From contig CBFGSA010000053.1 in assembly GCA_965651365.1 (NCBI GenBank), positions 1 to 18,368 of the forward strand: a stretch of DNA of 18,368 nt, written 5' to 3'. The position numbers were made by a program, and so were the translations under genes. This DNA is from DASSBG01 sp965651365 (lineage in GTDB: Bacteria > Pseudomonadota > Gammaproteobacteria > Xanthomonadales > Rhodanobacteraceae). This document shows, piece after piece, positions 1 to 7,008 of this stretch (its first letter is position 1; each line of letters opens with the position of its first letter). The notes below the pieces were generated by a model. That model was given only the letters and a program-made list of their open reading frames with translations, made no database searches and was not told where the DNA came from.

Positions 1-203
1 GATCCAGCCTTGCAAACGGCCCTGTGTAAAACGACTGCATGTGCACCTGACCCCGTTCCAGGGACCACAGTCGCAGATTCCATTTCCCAACCCACCGCAC
101 GCCCGCGTCCCCGATTGCGCCGACAGTTCCACTCATACCCGTCGAGAATCATCGTATCTCCCGCAACATGGGCACACTACGACAACTGCGCTACAGTAGA
201 CAC
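1..203. other. Left-edge region without a gene
   Basis: I see no convincing protein here; the open frames have no recognisable composition. Positions 41-59 carry GTGCACCTGACCCCGTTCC. A degenerate version, GTGAACCCGACCCCATTTT, occurs at 714-732, just after the damaged hepT. The two copies therefore bracket the MntA/HepT locus. Motifs of this GTGAACCTGACCCC kind are frequent dispersed elements in gammaproteobacterial genomes. A -10-like box at 192-197 is listed separately. Confidence 0.4.
192..197 (+). promoter_or_regulatory. Candidate -10 box of a leaderless mntA transcript
   Basis: TACAGT ends exactly 6 bases before the ATG at 204. That would place the transcription start on or next to the A of the start codon. 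No Shine-Dalgarno sequence is visible between the box and the ATG. No good -35 hexamer is seen 16-18 bases upstream. The same arrangement recurs before the HEPN gene, metF and the exported-protein gene in this window. Confidence 0.4.
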
Positions 204-620
204 ATGAGCCAGGCCCACACCCAAGCAATCCTGCAACGCCTTGTACAAGCCCTGACTGCGCGCATTCCGAATCTGGTTGCCATCTACCGTTTCGGCAGCT
301 TCGGCACCGGGGCGCAGCGCCCTGACAGCGACATCGACCTGGGCCTGCAGCCGGACGCGCGGCTGGATCCGGTCCAACTATTCCATCTCGCCGGCGAACT
401 GGCGACCGAGGCCGGGCGCGATGTTGACCTGGTCGACATGATCACCTGTTCCACCGTCATGCGCGCGCAAATCGTGGCCACCGGCACGTTGATTTACTGC
501 GCCGACCGCTACCGCTGCGAGGACTTTGCCACCACCGCCTACAGTCGCTACGCACACCTCAACGAAGCACGGCGCGGCATTCTCGAAGACATCCAGGCGC
601 GGGGCTCCATCCATGACTGA
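204..620 (+). CDS. mntA: MntA-type minimal nucleotidyltransferase antitoxin
   Basis: This 138-residue protein has the minimal nucleotidyltransferase fold. The signature GSx10DxD is exact: Gly31-Ser32, ten residues, then Asp43 and Asp45, which bind metal and nucleotide. In characterised type VII HepT-MntA systems the MntA antitoxin AMPylates a tyrosine of the HEPN toxin HepT and so inactivates it; that is family knowledge, not shown here. An ATG at 168 in frame would add 12 residues, but 204 fits the usual family start and the -10 box at 192-197. The gene overlaps the start of the hepT remnant by 8 bases, the usual operon layout. Because the partner toxin is broken, this antitoxin probably has no cognate target left at this locus. 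Assignment to the nucleotidyltransferase family is firm; the antitoxin role rests on the neighbour. Confidence 0.88.
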   Translation: MSQAHTQAILQRLVQALTARIPNLVAIYRFGSFGTGAQRPDSDIDLGLQPDARLDPVQLFHLAGELATEAGRDVDLVDMITCSTVMRAQIVATGTLIYCADRYRCEDFATTAYSRYAHLNEARRGILEDIQARGSIHD

Positions 621-717
621 CGATGTGCTACTCAACAAGGCGGGCATCATCGAGCGTTGCCTGCGACGCATCGACGATTTCACCGCTTTTTCCCGCACGA
701 TGATCCAGTCTGAGTGA
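613..717 (+). pseudogene. hepT: hepT toxin remnant with internal deletion (34 codons)
   Basis: The frame starts with MTDDVLLNKAGIIERCLRRI, which matches the amino terminus of HepT/DUF86 toxins. It continues directly into DDFTAFSRTMIQSE, which resembles the last helix of the same family. HepT proteins are about 130-145 residues, so roughly 100 central residues are missing, including the catalytic Rx4-6H motif and the AMPylated tyrosine. The join keeps the reading frame, so this reads as an internal in-frame deletion and not a simple truncation. It overlaps mntA by 8 bases, the normal toxin position. It cannot be a HEPN RNase. Whether the 34-residue product is made, or still binds MntA, is unknown. 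Confidence 0.72.
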
Positions 718-867
718 ACCCGACCCCATTTTTTGCCAACGGTACGGGCGTAACCATGCGCACGCCGGACCGCGCGCTGTGGACGTATTCCAAGGAGCGG
801 CAGAAAAAGGCAAGCGATACTCTCCGCCAGCGACGCTTGGGTCAAACCGCCGGGATACACTGAACTG
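718..867. other. Intergenic region between the hepT remnant and the HEPN gene
   Basis: The GTGAACCCGACCCC motif at 714-732 overlaps the stop codon of the hepT remnant. A 35-codon open frame from the ATG at 755 has no recognisable features and I do not call it. The end of the region carries the -10-like box of the next gene. Confidence 0.35.
856..861 (+). promoter_or_regulatory. Candidate -10 box of a leaderless HEPN-gene transcript
   Basis: TACACT is followed by exactly 6 bases (GAACTG) and then the ATG at 868. There is no visible ribosome binding site. If real, this promoter would also drive the overlapping flippase gene and the glycan operon behind it. Confidence 0.4.
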
Positions 868-1464
868 ATGAGCTCAACGCCCTCCAACAAATCCACTCAG
901 AACATCGAAAAAGCGGGTGGAGACGATCATGCCGCACTCGGCGAACCCGTCAACTGGCTGGCACAACCGTTTGCGCAGTTTTGGTATGACGAAACCTGTG
1001 CCCAAGCTTGCGATCCGTCAGAGTGTGCACGTCGACGCGAGATTATTTTTGCCGTGGCGTGTGCCGAGAGCTATCTGGTTGAATGGCTCCGCAAGCTGTT
1101 GGGTCCGAAATGTGCCAATGTAACCCTCGAGGTCAACGGCAAGCAGGGCATCCTGGAACAGTGGAAAACCATTCCCAAGGCACTTCAACGCGCTGGCGAG
1201 ATTCCTGCAGTACCCACACTCGGTGGCTCAAGCTGGGCCAACTTCCACAAAGTGGTCCAGTTTCGCAACGGACTGCTGCATGGGCGTGCGAGTCGCGCCT
1301 ACGTCCCAGGCCAGCCTTCCCCGCAGACCATGCCGAAAGTCGAGGAGCTGCAGCAGTTGCAAGCCGGCTACGCACGCGACGCGGTACGAAACCTCATGAT
1401 TGAACTCAATACCGCCGCACAAACCGCCCGGCCCGACTGGTTGGTTGACAAGCCAGCCAAATGA
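868..1464 (+). CDS. HEPN-motif protein, possible RNase
   Basis: The protein has 198 residues and I do not recognise an exact family. Two features point to the HEPN superfamily. A long helix at about residues 55-78 (RREIIFAVACAESYLVEWL) looks like the first HEPN helix. The sequence FRNGLLHG puts Arg133, Asn134 and His138 in the Rx4H pattern with a polar residue after Arg, the signature of HEPN ribonucleases. The first 30 residues are polar and probably disordered. It is not the partner of MntA by position, because the hepT remnant lies between, and it is unlike HepT in length and sequence. The stop codon overlaps the ATG of the flippase gene (ATGA), so the two are probably translated together. 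Possible roles are a stress or anti-phage RNase, or a non-catalytic HEPN protein. Confidence 0.7.
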   Translation: MSSTPSNKSTQNIEKAGGDDHAALGEPVNWLAQPFAQFWYDETCAQACDPSECARRREIIFAVACAESYLVEWLRKLLGPKCANVTLEVNGKQGILEQWKTIPKALQRAGEIPAVPTLGGSSWANFHKVVQFRNGLLHGRASRAYVPGQPSPQTMPKVEELQQLQAGYARDAVRNLMIELNTAAQTARPDWLVDKPAK

Positions 1465-2714
1465 GGGGCCCCATCGCCCGCGGCACCATCCGCACCAGCT
1501 TTGTGCTGGGCCTGCGCCTGCTGGTGCAGGCCGGCACCCTGCTGATCGTGGCGCGCATGCTGGGTCCGCACCAGTTCGGGGCCTTTGCCGGCGTCGCAGC
1601 CCTGGCGGTGCTGCTGGGCACACTGTCAACCTTCGGCACGCATCTGGTGCTGTTGGGCGAGATGTCGAAAGACACGGCACGGCGGGATGCGATATTGCGC
1701 TGGGCCATCCCGGCTACCCTGGCTACCGGAGTCGTCATGCTGGCGGTCTATCTGACTGTCTGTTACACCGTGCTGAGTGAATCAGGCATCGCGCTTGTGT
1801 TCCTGATCGCGATTGGTGCAGCCGAAACCCTGTTGCAGCCACTCGTCACATTGTTGTCGTCGGAGCATCTCGCACGCGGTCGCATCGCGTTTTCCCAACT
1901 GCTGCAGATCACCGCCCCGAGCATGCGGCTGATTGCAGCGGCTGCGATCTTTCTACTGGCACCCGACCACCCATTTTCGGTCTACGCCATCGCCTATCTT
2001 CTGGCATCTGCCCTTGCGTTGTTCGCAGTCCTTGGCGCCGCGCCTTCCACCGTTCCCTTGCCGGCACAATGGCGCATGCCTCGAACTACCGAGATCAGGC
2101 ATGCCTTCAGTTTCGCGATACTCAACGTCACCAAGGCGGGACCGGCAGAACTGGACAAGACGCTCGCCACCAAATTGTTGCCTTTGTCCTCTGCAGGGGT
2201 GTATTCAGCAGCGGCACGCATTGTCGGCGCCAGCGCGCTGCCGGTGATCGCGATGACCCTGTCTTCACTCCCGCGACTCTTTCGGTCAGAGCTGGAACCG
2301 TCGCATCATACCGGCAGGCTCCTTCACTGGATGCTTGGCGTTGCCCTGGCCTACGGAGTCGCACTGGCTGCGATGCTCTGGATTTGCGCACCCGTGTTCG
2401 ACTGGATATTCGGAGCCGGGTACGATGGAATCAGCCGCATGTTGCGATTGTTGTGCCTGGCGATTCCCGCCTTGGCATTGCGGCTGGTTTCGGGCAATGC
2501 ACTCATGGCCATTGGCAAGCCGTGGATGCGTGCCGGGTTCGAGATCGCCGGCCTGTTGGTGTTGGCAGTCGCCAGCGTCTGGATGAGCCAGAGGTTTGGC
2601 GCCATCGGGCTGCCGCTGGCGCTGGCTGCATCCGAATGGTCGATGTGCCTGATGGGAATTGGCCTCGTGACCATGGTGCGACAGCAAACCCGCCACCAGC
2701 CACATGCTTCCTGA
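1461..2714 (+). CDS. Wzx-like polysaccharide flippase (MOP superfamily)
   Basis: This is a 417-residue, very hydrophobic protein with about twelve predicted membrane helices. The amino-terminal block, with RTSFVLGLRLLVQAGTLLIV and then ARMLGPHQFGAFAG, is typical of oligosaccharide flippases and polysaccharide biosynthesis export proteins of the MOP/MATE superfamily. Such proteins move undecaprenyl-diphosphate-linked oligosaccharides across the inner membrane. Length agrees with the family (about 400-480). The start codon overlaps the stop of the HEPN gene by 4 bases. A methyltransferase and two glycosyltransferases follow on the same strand, which supports a surface-glycan role. The exact substrate cannot be read from sequence. 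Confidence 0.85.
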   Translation: MRGPIARGTIRTSFVLGLRLLVQAGTLLIVARMLGPHQFGAFAGVAALAVLLGTLSTFGTHLVLLGEMSKDTARRDAILRWAIPATLATGVVMLAVYLTVCYTVLSESGIALVFLIAIGAAETLLQPLVTLLSSEHLARGRIAFSQLLQITAPSMRLIAAAAIFLLAPDHPFSVYAIAYLLASALALFAVLGAAPSTVPLPAQWRMPRTTEIRHAFSFAILNVTKAGPAELDKTLATKLLPLSSAGVYSAAARIVGASALPVIAMTLSSLPRLFRSELEPSHHTGRLLHWMLGVALAYGVALAAMLWICAPVFDWIFGAGYDGISRMLRLLCLAIPALALRLVSGNALMAIGKPWMRAGFEIAGLLVLAVASVWMSQRFGAIGLPLALAASEWSMCLMGIGLVTMVRQQTRHQPHAS

Positions 2715-2746
2715 CTACCAAAATATTCCTGGATGCACTGCACGCA

Positions 2747-3394
2747 ATGAAACAGGTTGAAAAACGGCACTACGACTTTGCTGCTTACGAAAGTCCCGAG
2801 CGTTTCACCAGCTACTATCACCAGCTGCAGGCGACGTTGCGGCTCGCGCCCGGCTCCCTGGTCGAGATCGGCGTTGGCAGCGGCTTGTTTGTGCAGATGG
2901 CGCGAAAGCTGGGTATTGACGCATTTGGCCTGGACGTGGACCCGGAACTGCAGCCCGCAGTTTGCGGAAACCTTCTGCAACTGCCGTTGCAGGATTCGTC
3001 GGTGGATGTCTGCGCCGCATTCCAGATACTCGAACATTTGCCGTTCGAAGATTTCCGCCCTGCCGTTCGTGAGCTGGCCAGGGTATGCCGCACCGGTATC
3101 GTGCTGTCCCTTCCGGAATTTGGCAATGCCGCCATGGTGCTTAGCCTGCCGTTTGTGCGCAAGCTCCGCTTTGCCGGGCGTGCCTTGCCACTGATCAAGC
3201 CTTTGCACCATTTTGATGGCCAGCACTACTGGGAAATCAACAAGCGCGGCTATGGCCTGGCCAGGGTGATCGCGGCCATCGAACGTGCGGGACTTGAGTG
3301 TGAGGACACTTGGCTCAACAGCTTCAATCCCTATCACCGTTTCTTCGTGCTGCGAAAAACAGGCGCCACCGTTTCAACGGGGGCACGCTCCTGA
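2747..3394 (+). CDS. Class I SAM-dependent methyltransferase
   Basis: This 215-residue protein has a Rossmann-type methyltransferase core. Motif I is VEIGVGSG at residues 39-46, the acidic end of strand 2 is GLDVD at 61-65, and the post-motif QILEHLP at 93-99 is typical of the methyltransferase type 11 group. The start at ATG 2747 places motif I at the usual distance; the frame is open far upstream only as a shadow of the flippase gene. Its stop codon shares one base with the next ATG (TGATG), so it is translationally coupled to the glycosyltransferase. In this context it probably methylates a sugar or a lipid-linked glycan intermediate. That substrate is an inference. Confidence 0.8.
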   Translation: MKQVEKRHYDFAAYESPERFTSYYHQLQATLRLAPGSLVEIGVGSGLFVQMARKLGIDAFGLDVDPELQPAVCGNLLQLPLQDSSVDVCAAFQILEHLPFEDFRPAVRELARVCRTGIVLSLPEFGNAAMVLSLPFVRKLRFAGRALPLIKPLHHFDGQHYWEINKRGYGLARVIAAIERAGLECEDTWLNSFNPYHRFFVLRKTGATVSTGARS

Positions 3395-4290
3395 TGGTTC
3401 CGGCAGACATGGCGCCAGCGCGATCGACCAGCGTGGTCATACCCGTGTACAACGATTTCGCGGGCGTCGAACGCTGCCTGAAAGCGTTGCTTGCACAGAC
3501 ATACCCGCCGGATGCCTTCGAGGTGATCATCGTCGACAATGGGTCTTCCCCGCCGCTGCAAATCGAACACGACGGGCCCTTTTCGGTCCGCGTGATTCGC
3601 TGCGACACGCCCGGGTCCTACGCCGCGCGCAATGCCGGCGCAAGTATTGCGGAGGGGGGGATACTTGCGTTCCTGGACGCGGACTGCTGGCCGAATTCCG
3701 ACTGGCTTGCAAACGGCGTCGCGGCACTCACAATCCGGGATGACAAGGTGATCATTGGCGGAGAGGTCACCTTGGTCATGCCGGACCGCAGATCAGCCAC
3801 CGCCTTGTACCAGTATGCAACTGGCTTCGGCCAGGAAAGCAATGTGCGCGACAGGGGTTTCGCGGCCACGGCAAACCTGTTCTGCACGCGCCGCCAATTT
3901 GACGTCGCGGGACCTTTCGATGAGAGGCTGTTGTCCGGCGGCGATGCTCAATGGTGCTGGCGTGCAGCAGAAAAGCAGCTGCCAACAGTATTCGAGCCAC
4001 ACGTTGTGGTATATACCACGCCGCGCGCAAGCCTCGGCGCGGCCATCCGACAGGCCAGGCGCGTTACCGCGGGCAGACGCGCTTTGCGCCGGCCGGACAT
4101 TGCGCCCTGCACCCGCGCCGGGGCGACGAGACGCCGGACACCGTGGCAAGCCGCAGCCTGGGTCTGGCAAACCGACCGTATTGCCGGATGGGACCGGGTA
4201 CGGGTATTCGGTGTTGCCATGCTGATCCGCCTGGCTACGATGCTGGAAACGGCGCGACTGACGCTGGGCCGTGCTGCGGAGCGGCGGTGA
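3394..4290 (+). CDS. Family 2 glycosyltransferase
   Basis: The protein has 298 residues and a GT-A fold. It opens with SVVIPVYNDFAGVERCLKAL, and VIIVDNGSS at about residue 44 follows. The metal-binding DxD is Asp95-Ala-Asp97 in AFLDADCWP. The acceptor-side motif GGDAQWCWR at about 182-190 has Gln where many relatives have Glu or Asp. The carboxy-terminal third is rich in arginine and has a hydrophobic stretch near 270-290 that may sit at the membrane. ATG 3394 overlaps the methyltransferase stop; a second in-frame ATG lies five codons later. It should transfer a nucleotide-activated sugar during glycan assembly; donor and acceptor are unknown. Confidence 0.85.
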   Translation: MVPADMAPARSTSVVIPVYNDFAGVERCLKALLAQTYPPDAFEVIIVDNGSSPPLQIEHDGPFSVRVIRCDTPGSYAARNAGASIAEGGILAFLDADCWPNSDWLANGVAALTIRDDKVIIGGEVTLVMPDRRSATALYQYATGFGQESNVRDRGFAATANLFCTRRQFDVAGPFDERLLSGGDAQWCWRAAEKQLPTVFEPHVVVYTTPRASLGAAIRQARRVTAGRRALRRPDIAPCTRAGATRRRTPWQAAAWVWQTDRIAGWDRVRVFGVAMLIRLATMLETARLTLGRAAERR

Positions 4291-4294
4291 GGCG

Positions 4295-5206
4295 ATGATC
4301 AGCGTTGTCGTACCTGTATATCGCAATGCGACCAGCGCCCTGGAGCTGGTGGCCCAGCTCCGCCGGCAGCGTTTGCCCGAGGGCTGCAAGCTGGAGGTCG
4401 TGCTTGTGGATGACGGCTCCGGCGACAACACCGCACACGAGCTCGCGGTCGCCGCTGCCGAGGCGAGCGTGGTTGCATTGCCTGAAAACGTGGGTCGCGC
4501 GACCGCACGCAACGCGGGCGCACAGCGTGCAAACGGACGCTTGCTTGTCTTCATCGATTGCGACTGCCGCCCCATTGACGAGCACTTCCTGGCACGCCAG
4601 ATTTCCTGTTTCACCACCGACGTCGTGGCTTCCTGCGGGCCGGTCCTGGGCGGTTCATCTCTCTTCTGGGAACGCTACCAGAATGATGTAGCCAAGCGCC
4701 GCCAGCAGCGACACGAAGATGGCGCTAGCTGGTCCGGCAGTTCCGCCAACCTTGTCGTCGACCGTGTCGCGTTTGGACGCCTTGGCGGCTTCGACGACCG
4801 CTATCGGGGCTACGGATTCGAAGATCGCGATTTGCTGGTGCGCCTGGCAACCGTCGGGCAAATAAGCTGGTGTACTGAAGCGGCGGTTCAGCATGTGCAC
4901 GCGGTGACCCTGCCCGAGGTAATGCGCAAGATGCACGCGGCAGCCGGCGACTCGGCAGCACGGTTTGCAAGCAACCATCCCGAAATTTATCGTGCGCTCG
5001 GCTACGCCGCAATCGATGCACGCCTGCATCCCTGGTTGCGTCCATTGTGCATCCTGTTCGGTCCCTGCCTCCGCATCGCGCCGTTCATCGAGCAACTCCT
5101 TGCCGGACGCCGGATCCCGTATTCTGTGGGCAAGTTTGTGGTGAAGCTGTTGAGCGCACTCGCCTATGCCCGTGGCAGCGCAGAGAAGGCACGGCCCGCA
5201 GGATGA
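4295..5206 (+). CDS. Family 2 glycosyltransferase
   Basis: This 303-residue GT-A enzyme begins MISVVVPVYRNATSALELVA. It has LEVVLVDDGSGDNT at about 33-46, ENVGRATARNAGA at 64-76, the DxD motif Asp88-Cys-Asp90 (FIDCDCRP) and a GYGFEDRDLLVRL block, where the Glu-Asp pair is the expected catalytic region. The start at 4295 is preceded by GGTGAGG and puts the first beta strand right at the amino terminus, as usual. It lies 4 bases after the previous glycosyltransferase. The two are only distantly alike, so they probably add different sugars. It is the last gene of the plus-strand glycan operon; the gene after it converges. Confidence 0.86.
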   Translation: MISVVVPVYRNATSALELVAQLRRQRLPEGCKLEVVLVDDGSGDNTAHELAVAAAEASVVALPENVGRATARNAGAQRANGRLLVFIDCDCRPIDEHFLARQISCFTTDVVASCGPVLGGSSLFWERYQNDVAKRRQQRHEDGASWSGSSANLVVDRVAFGRLGGFDDRYRGYGFEDRDLLVRLATVGQISWCTEAAVQHVHAVTLPEVMRKMHAAAGDSAARFASNHPEIYRALGYAAIDARLHPWLRPLCILFGPCLRIAPFIEQLLAGRRIPYSVGKFVVKLLSALAYARGSAEKARPAG

Positions 5207-5319
5207 CACGAGGCGCTCGTGAAAACGCCTGCCCGGAGGAGCCGCGTCTCGACTGGCGGTAGCGAGCGGCCCGGTCGACCTGAACTACCCGCAATGCGTC
5301 CGAATCACCATTCGAGGCG

Positions 5320-6636
5320 TCATGCGTCGCGGCATCCGGCCGACTGCGACAACTGCACGGCTATTTGTCGCCCGAACTCGAGCCAGGCAAAGTCGCGCGC
5401 AAAAGCATGGCAAGCGGGGGACATGGTGTCGTCCCGAAGCGCGAGTACTCTCACGGTGGCGTCCGCCAAGGCCGCGTAATCGCCCGGTACGACCAAATAC
5501 CCGGATTTGCCCTCGGCCACCGCATCGACAATGCCGCCGGTGGCGAAGGCGACAGTGGGCAGGCCATGGGCGGCGGCCTCAACGGCGACCATGCCGAAGC
5601 CTTCCGGATCGCCGGGAAGCTGGCGTACCGGGAAGACATGCACGTCGGCGGCGCGATAGACGTCGCCCAGCTCGGCGTAGTCGGTGATGACACCGAGAAA
5701 GCGCACGTTTGCGCCAATGCCGGCAGCATTGGCGGCGGCCTGGATGCTTTCGGGTGATTGTGCGCGGGCGTGCAGCGCTTGTTTTGGGGCGTCACCGACG
5801 ATCAGCAGCACGGTGTCGGGCTGTTGCTTGACGATGCGGGGCAGCGCCTTTTCCACAAATTCGCGCAGGCCCTTGCGCTCGCTCAGGCGACCGACGGAGA
5901 GCAGCAAGGGGCGGTTCGCGAGCTTGTGTTGTTGGCGCCACGATTGGTGGGTCGAGTTGTCGGAACTTTTCGAGCCAGAATTTGGGGCATTTTCGGGCCG
6001 GGTGGATTCCGGATCGCCGCTGCGCGGCGTCCGGAATGACGGAGATTCCTCTCGCGCCAGGAAAGTCACTGAATGATCCGGCGTCGTGCCGGGCCCGGAT
6101 CGCGGTTCCCGAACTGGCTCGGGCAGGTCGACGCCGGGGTGCACGATACCGATTTTTTCGGATTTGACGCCGATGGCTCGGCACAATTCAGCCGTGGGGC
6201 GGCTGTTGGCGATGACCCGGTCCATGCGGCGGATGGCGCGCAGCCAGACCACTCGATACAGGATATGCTTTACCGCCACATCCAGCCCGTGCACATAGAC
6301 CACCGTGCGGGCCGTGGCGAGGCGTGCCGCGCTCCGGGCCAACGGCGCGGTCAGTCCGCTGCCGGCCAAAACGATGTCCGGCCGCCTTGCGCGCGCTTCG
6401 CGCCGGGCCAGGCGCCGTGCCTGCCACAGGAATTTCCACAGCGGTTTCAGCGGCGCTTCCCGCACGGGGACACCTTCGGGAGCGAGTGCCGCACTACCCG
6501 CCGGGCCGATGACGCGCACTTCGGCGACCTTGGCCAATTCCTCGGCCATGTGCCAGTTGAGTCGCTCCATGCCGCCGACCAGGGGCGGCAGGTTGCGGGT
6601 GACGAGGAGGATGCGGCGCTTCCGGTGTTGCGGCAC
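5320..6636 (-). CDS. Family 4 glycosyltransferase with in-frame REP insertion
   Basis: This 438-residue GT-B glycosyltransferase starts at GTG 6636, with GAGG at 6645-6648 eight bases upstream. The amino-terminal domain has LLVTRNLPPLVGGMERLNW, typical of GT4. The carboxy-terminal domain starts at about 243 (PLLLSVGRLSERKGL) and has the EX7E nucleotide-sugar motif, Glu345 and Glu353, in DPEGFGMVAVEA. Between the domains, residues about 177-233 form an extra linker rich in Pro, Ser, Thr and Arg that relatives lack. Its DNA at 6006-6037 is a REP palindrome, read in frame as FRTPRSGDPEST. The insertion sits at the interdomain hinge, so the enzyme may well still work. The gene belongs to the minus-strand glycan group, just behind the vapC remnant. 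Confidence 0.85.
   Translation of the reverse strand: MPQHRKRRILLVTRNLPPLVGGMERLNWHMAEELAKVAEVRVIGPAGSAALAPEGVPVREAPLKPLWKFLWQARRLARREARARRPDIVLAGSGLTAPLARSAARLATARTVVYVHGLDVAVKHILYRVVWLRAIRRMDRVIANSRPTAELCRAIGVKSEKIGIVHPGVDLPEPVREPRSGPGTTPDHSVTFLAREESPSFRTPRSGDPESTRPENAPNSGSKSSDNSTHQSWRQQHKLANRPLLLSVGRLSERKGLREFVEKALPRIVKQQPDTVLLIVGDAPKQALHARAQSPESIQAAANAAGIGANVRFLGVITDYAELGDVYRAADVHVFPVRQLPGDPEGFGMVAVEAAAHGLPTVAFATGGIVDAVAEGKSGYLVVPGDYAALADATVRVLALRDDTMSPACHAFARDFAWLEFGRQIAVQLSQSAGCRDA
6006..6037 (-). repeat. REP palindrome inside a glycosyltransferase gene
   Basis: The outer arms are ATTCCGGA (6006-6013) and TCCGGAAT (6030-6037). The inner arms are CGCCGC (6015-6020) and GCGGCG (6024-6029). 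The loop has three bases and there is one unpaired base (6014). Read on the minus strand, the loop is GCA and the bulge is an A on the 3' side, exactly as in the palindrome at 10559-10590. The flanks also match (GGATTCC here, GGATCC there). This is a REP-type element in sense orientation within the coding sequence. Confidence 0.85.
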
Positions 6637-6641
6637 GTCGC

Positions 6642-6737
6642 TTACCTCATCTGCTCAGGACTGAGCGGCCGCGCTGGTGTGGAGAGCCGAGGGTCATCGG
6701 CCTGCAGCCAGCGAAGTCGATGCGTATCCCGCAGCAC
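6642..6737 (-). pseudogene. vapC: VapC (PIN-domain) toxin remnant
   Basis: A 31-codon frame starts at GTG 6737, two bases after the antitoxin stop. It reads VLRDTHRLRWLQADDPRLST and then a short tail to a TAA at 6642. PIN toxins paired with Phd/YefM antitoxins typically begin LLLDTHxLLWWLxDDPRLS, so the match is clear and the first catalytic Asp (in DTH) is present. PIN toxins have about 125-140 residues; the rest, including the other acidic catalytic residues, is absent. The remnant ends 5 bases before the glycosyltransferase start and contains that gene's ribosome binding site. It cannot be an active RNase. Confidence 0.7.
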
Positions 6738-6739
6738 TT

Positions 6740-6976
6740 TCACTCGCCGCGGCCTTCCCACGCGGCCAGCTCTTCTTCGGGCAATGGATCGAAGAAGCTT
6801 TCTTCCAGGGGAAATCCCTTCACAAATCCGAGCGTCCTGTCACAATGCGCCAGCGGCACCAGTCGGGCATAGGGTTTGCCGGCCTTGCCGAGCACGATTT
6901 CCTCGCCCGCGTGGGCCTTTTCCAGCAGACGGGAAAGATGCGTCCTGGCTTCGTGAACGTTGATGACTTTGACCAT
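6740..6976 (-). CDS. Phd/YefM-family antitoxin
   Basis: This 78-residue protein starts MVKVINVHEARTHLSRLLEK and continues with AGEEIVLGKAGKPYARLVPL, the standard Phd/YefM amino-terminal DNA-binding and dimer domain. The carboxy-terminal tail FFDPLPEEELAAWEGRGE is the acidic toxin-binding segment common in antitoxins of PIN toxins. The start at 6976 is chosen over the upstream in-frame ATG at 7012 because the family starts at VNVHEA. The partner vapC directly behind is only a 31-codon stub. The antitoxin lies 32 bases behind one glycosyltransferase gene and in front of another on the same strand, so it probably rides on their transcript. It may still autorepress, or neutralise a related toxin elsewhere in the genome. 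Confidence 0.85.
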   Translation of the reverse strand: MVKVINVHEARTHLSRLLEKAHAGEEIVLGKAGKPYARLVPLAHCDRTLGFVKGFPLEESFFDPLPEEELAAWEGRGE

Positions 6977-7008
6977 GCCGGTCAAGTTAGTCCACTCGGT
7001 TGGTCCGG

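Noticed and set aside
755..865. 35-codon open frame between the hepT remnant and the HEPN gene
   Set aside because: No ribosome binding site, no recognisable sequence, and it covers the promoter-like region of the next gene.
5207..5319. Bidirectional intrinsic terminator between the convergent glycosyltransferase genes
   Set aside because: Only a 5-bp ACGAG/CTCGT hairpin (5209-5221) without a T run is visible.
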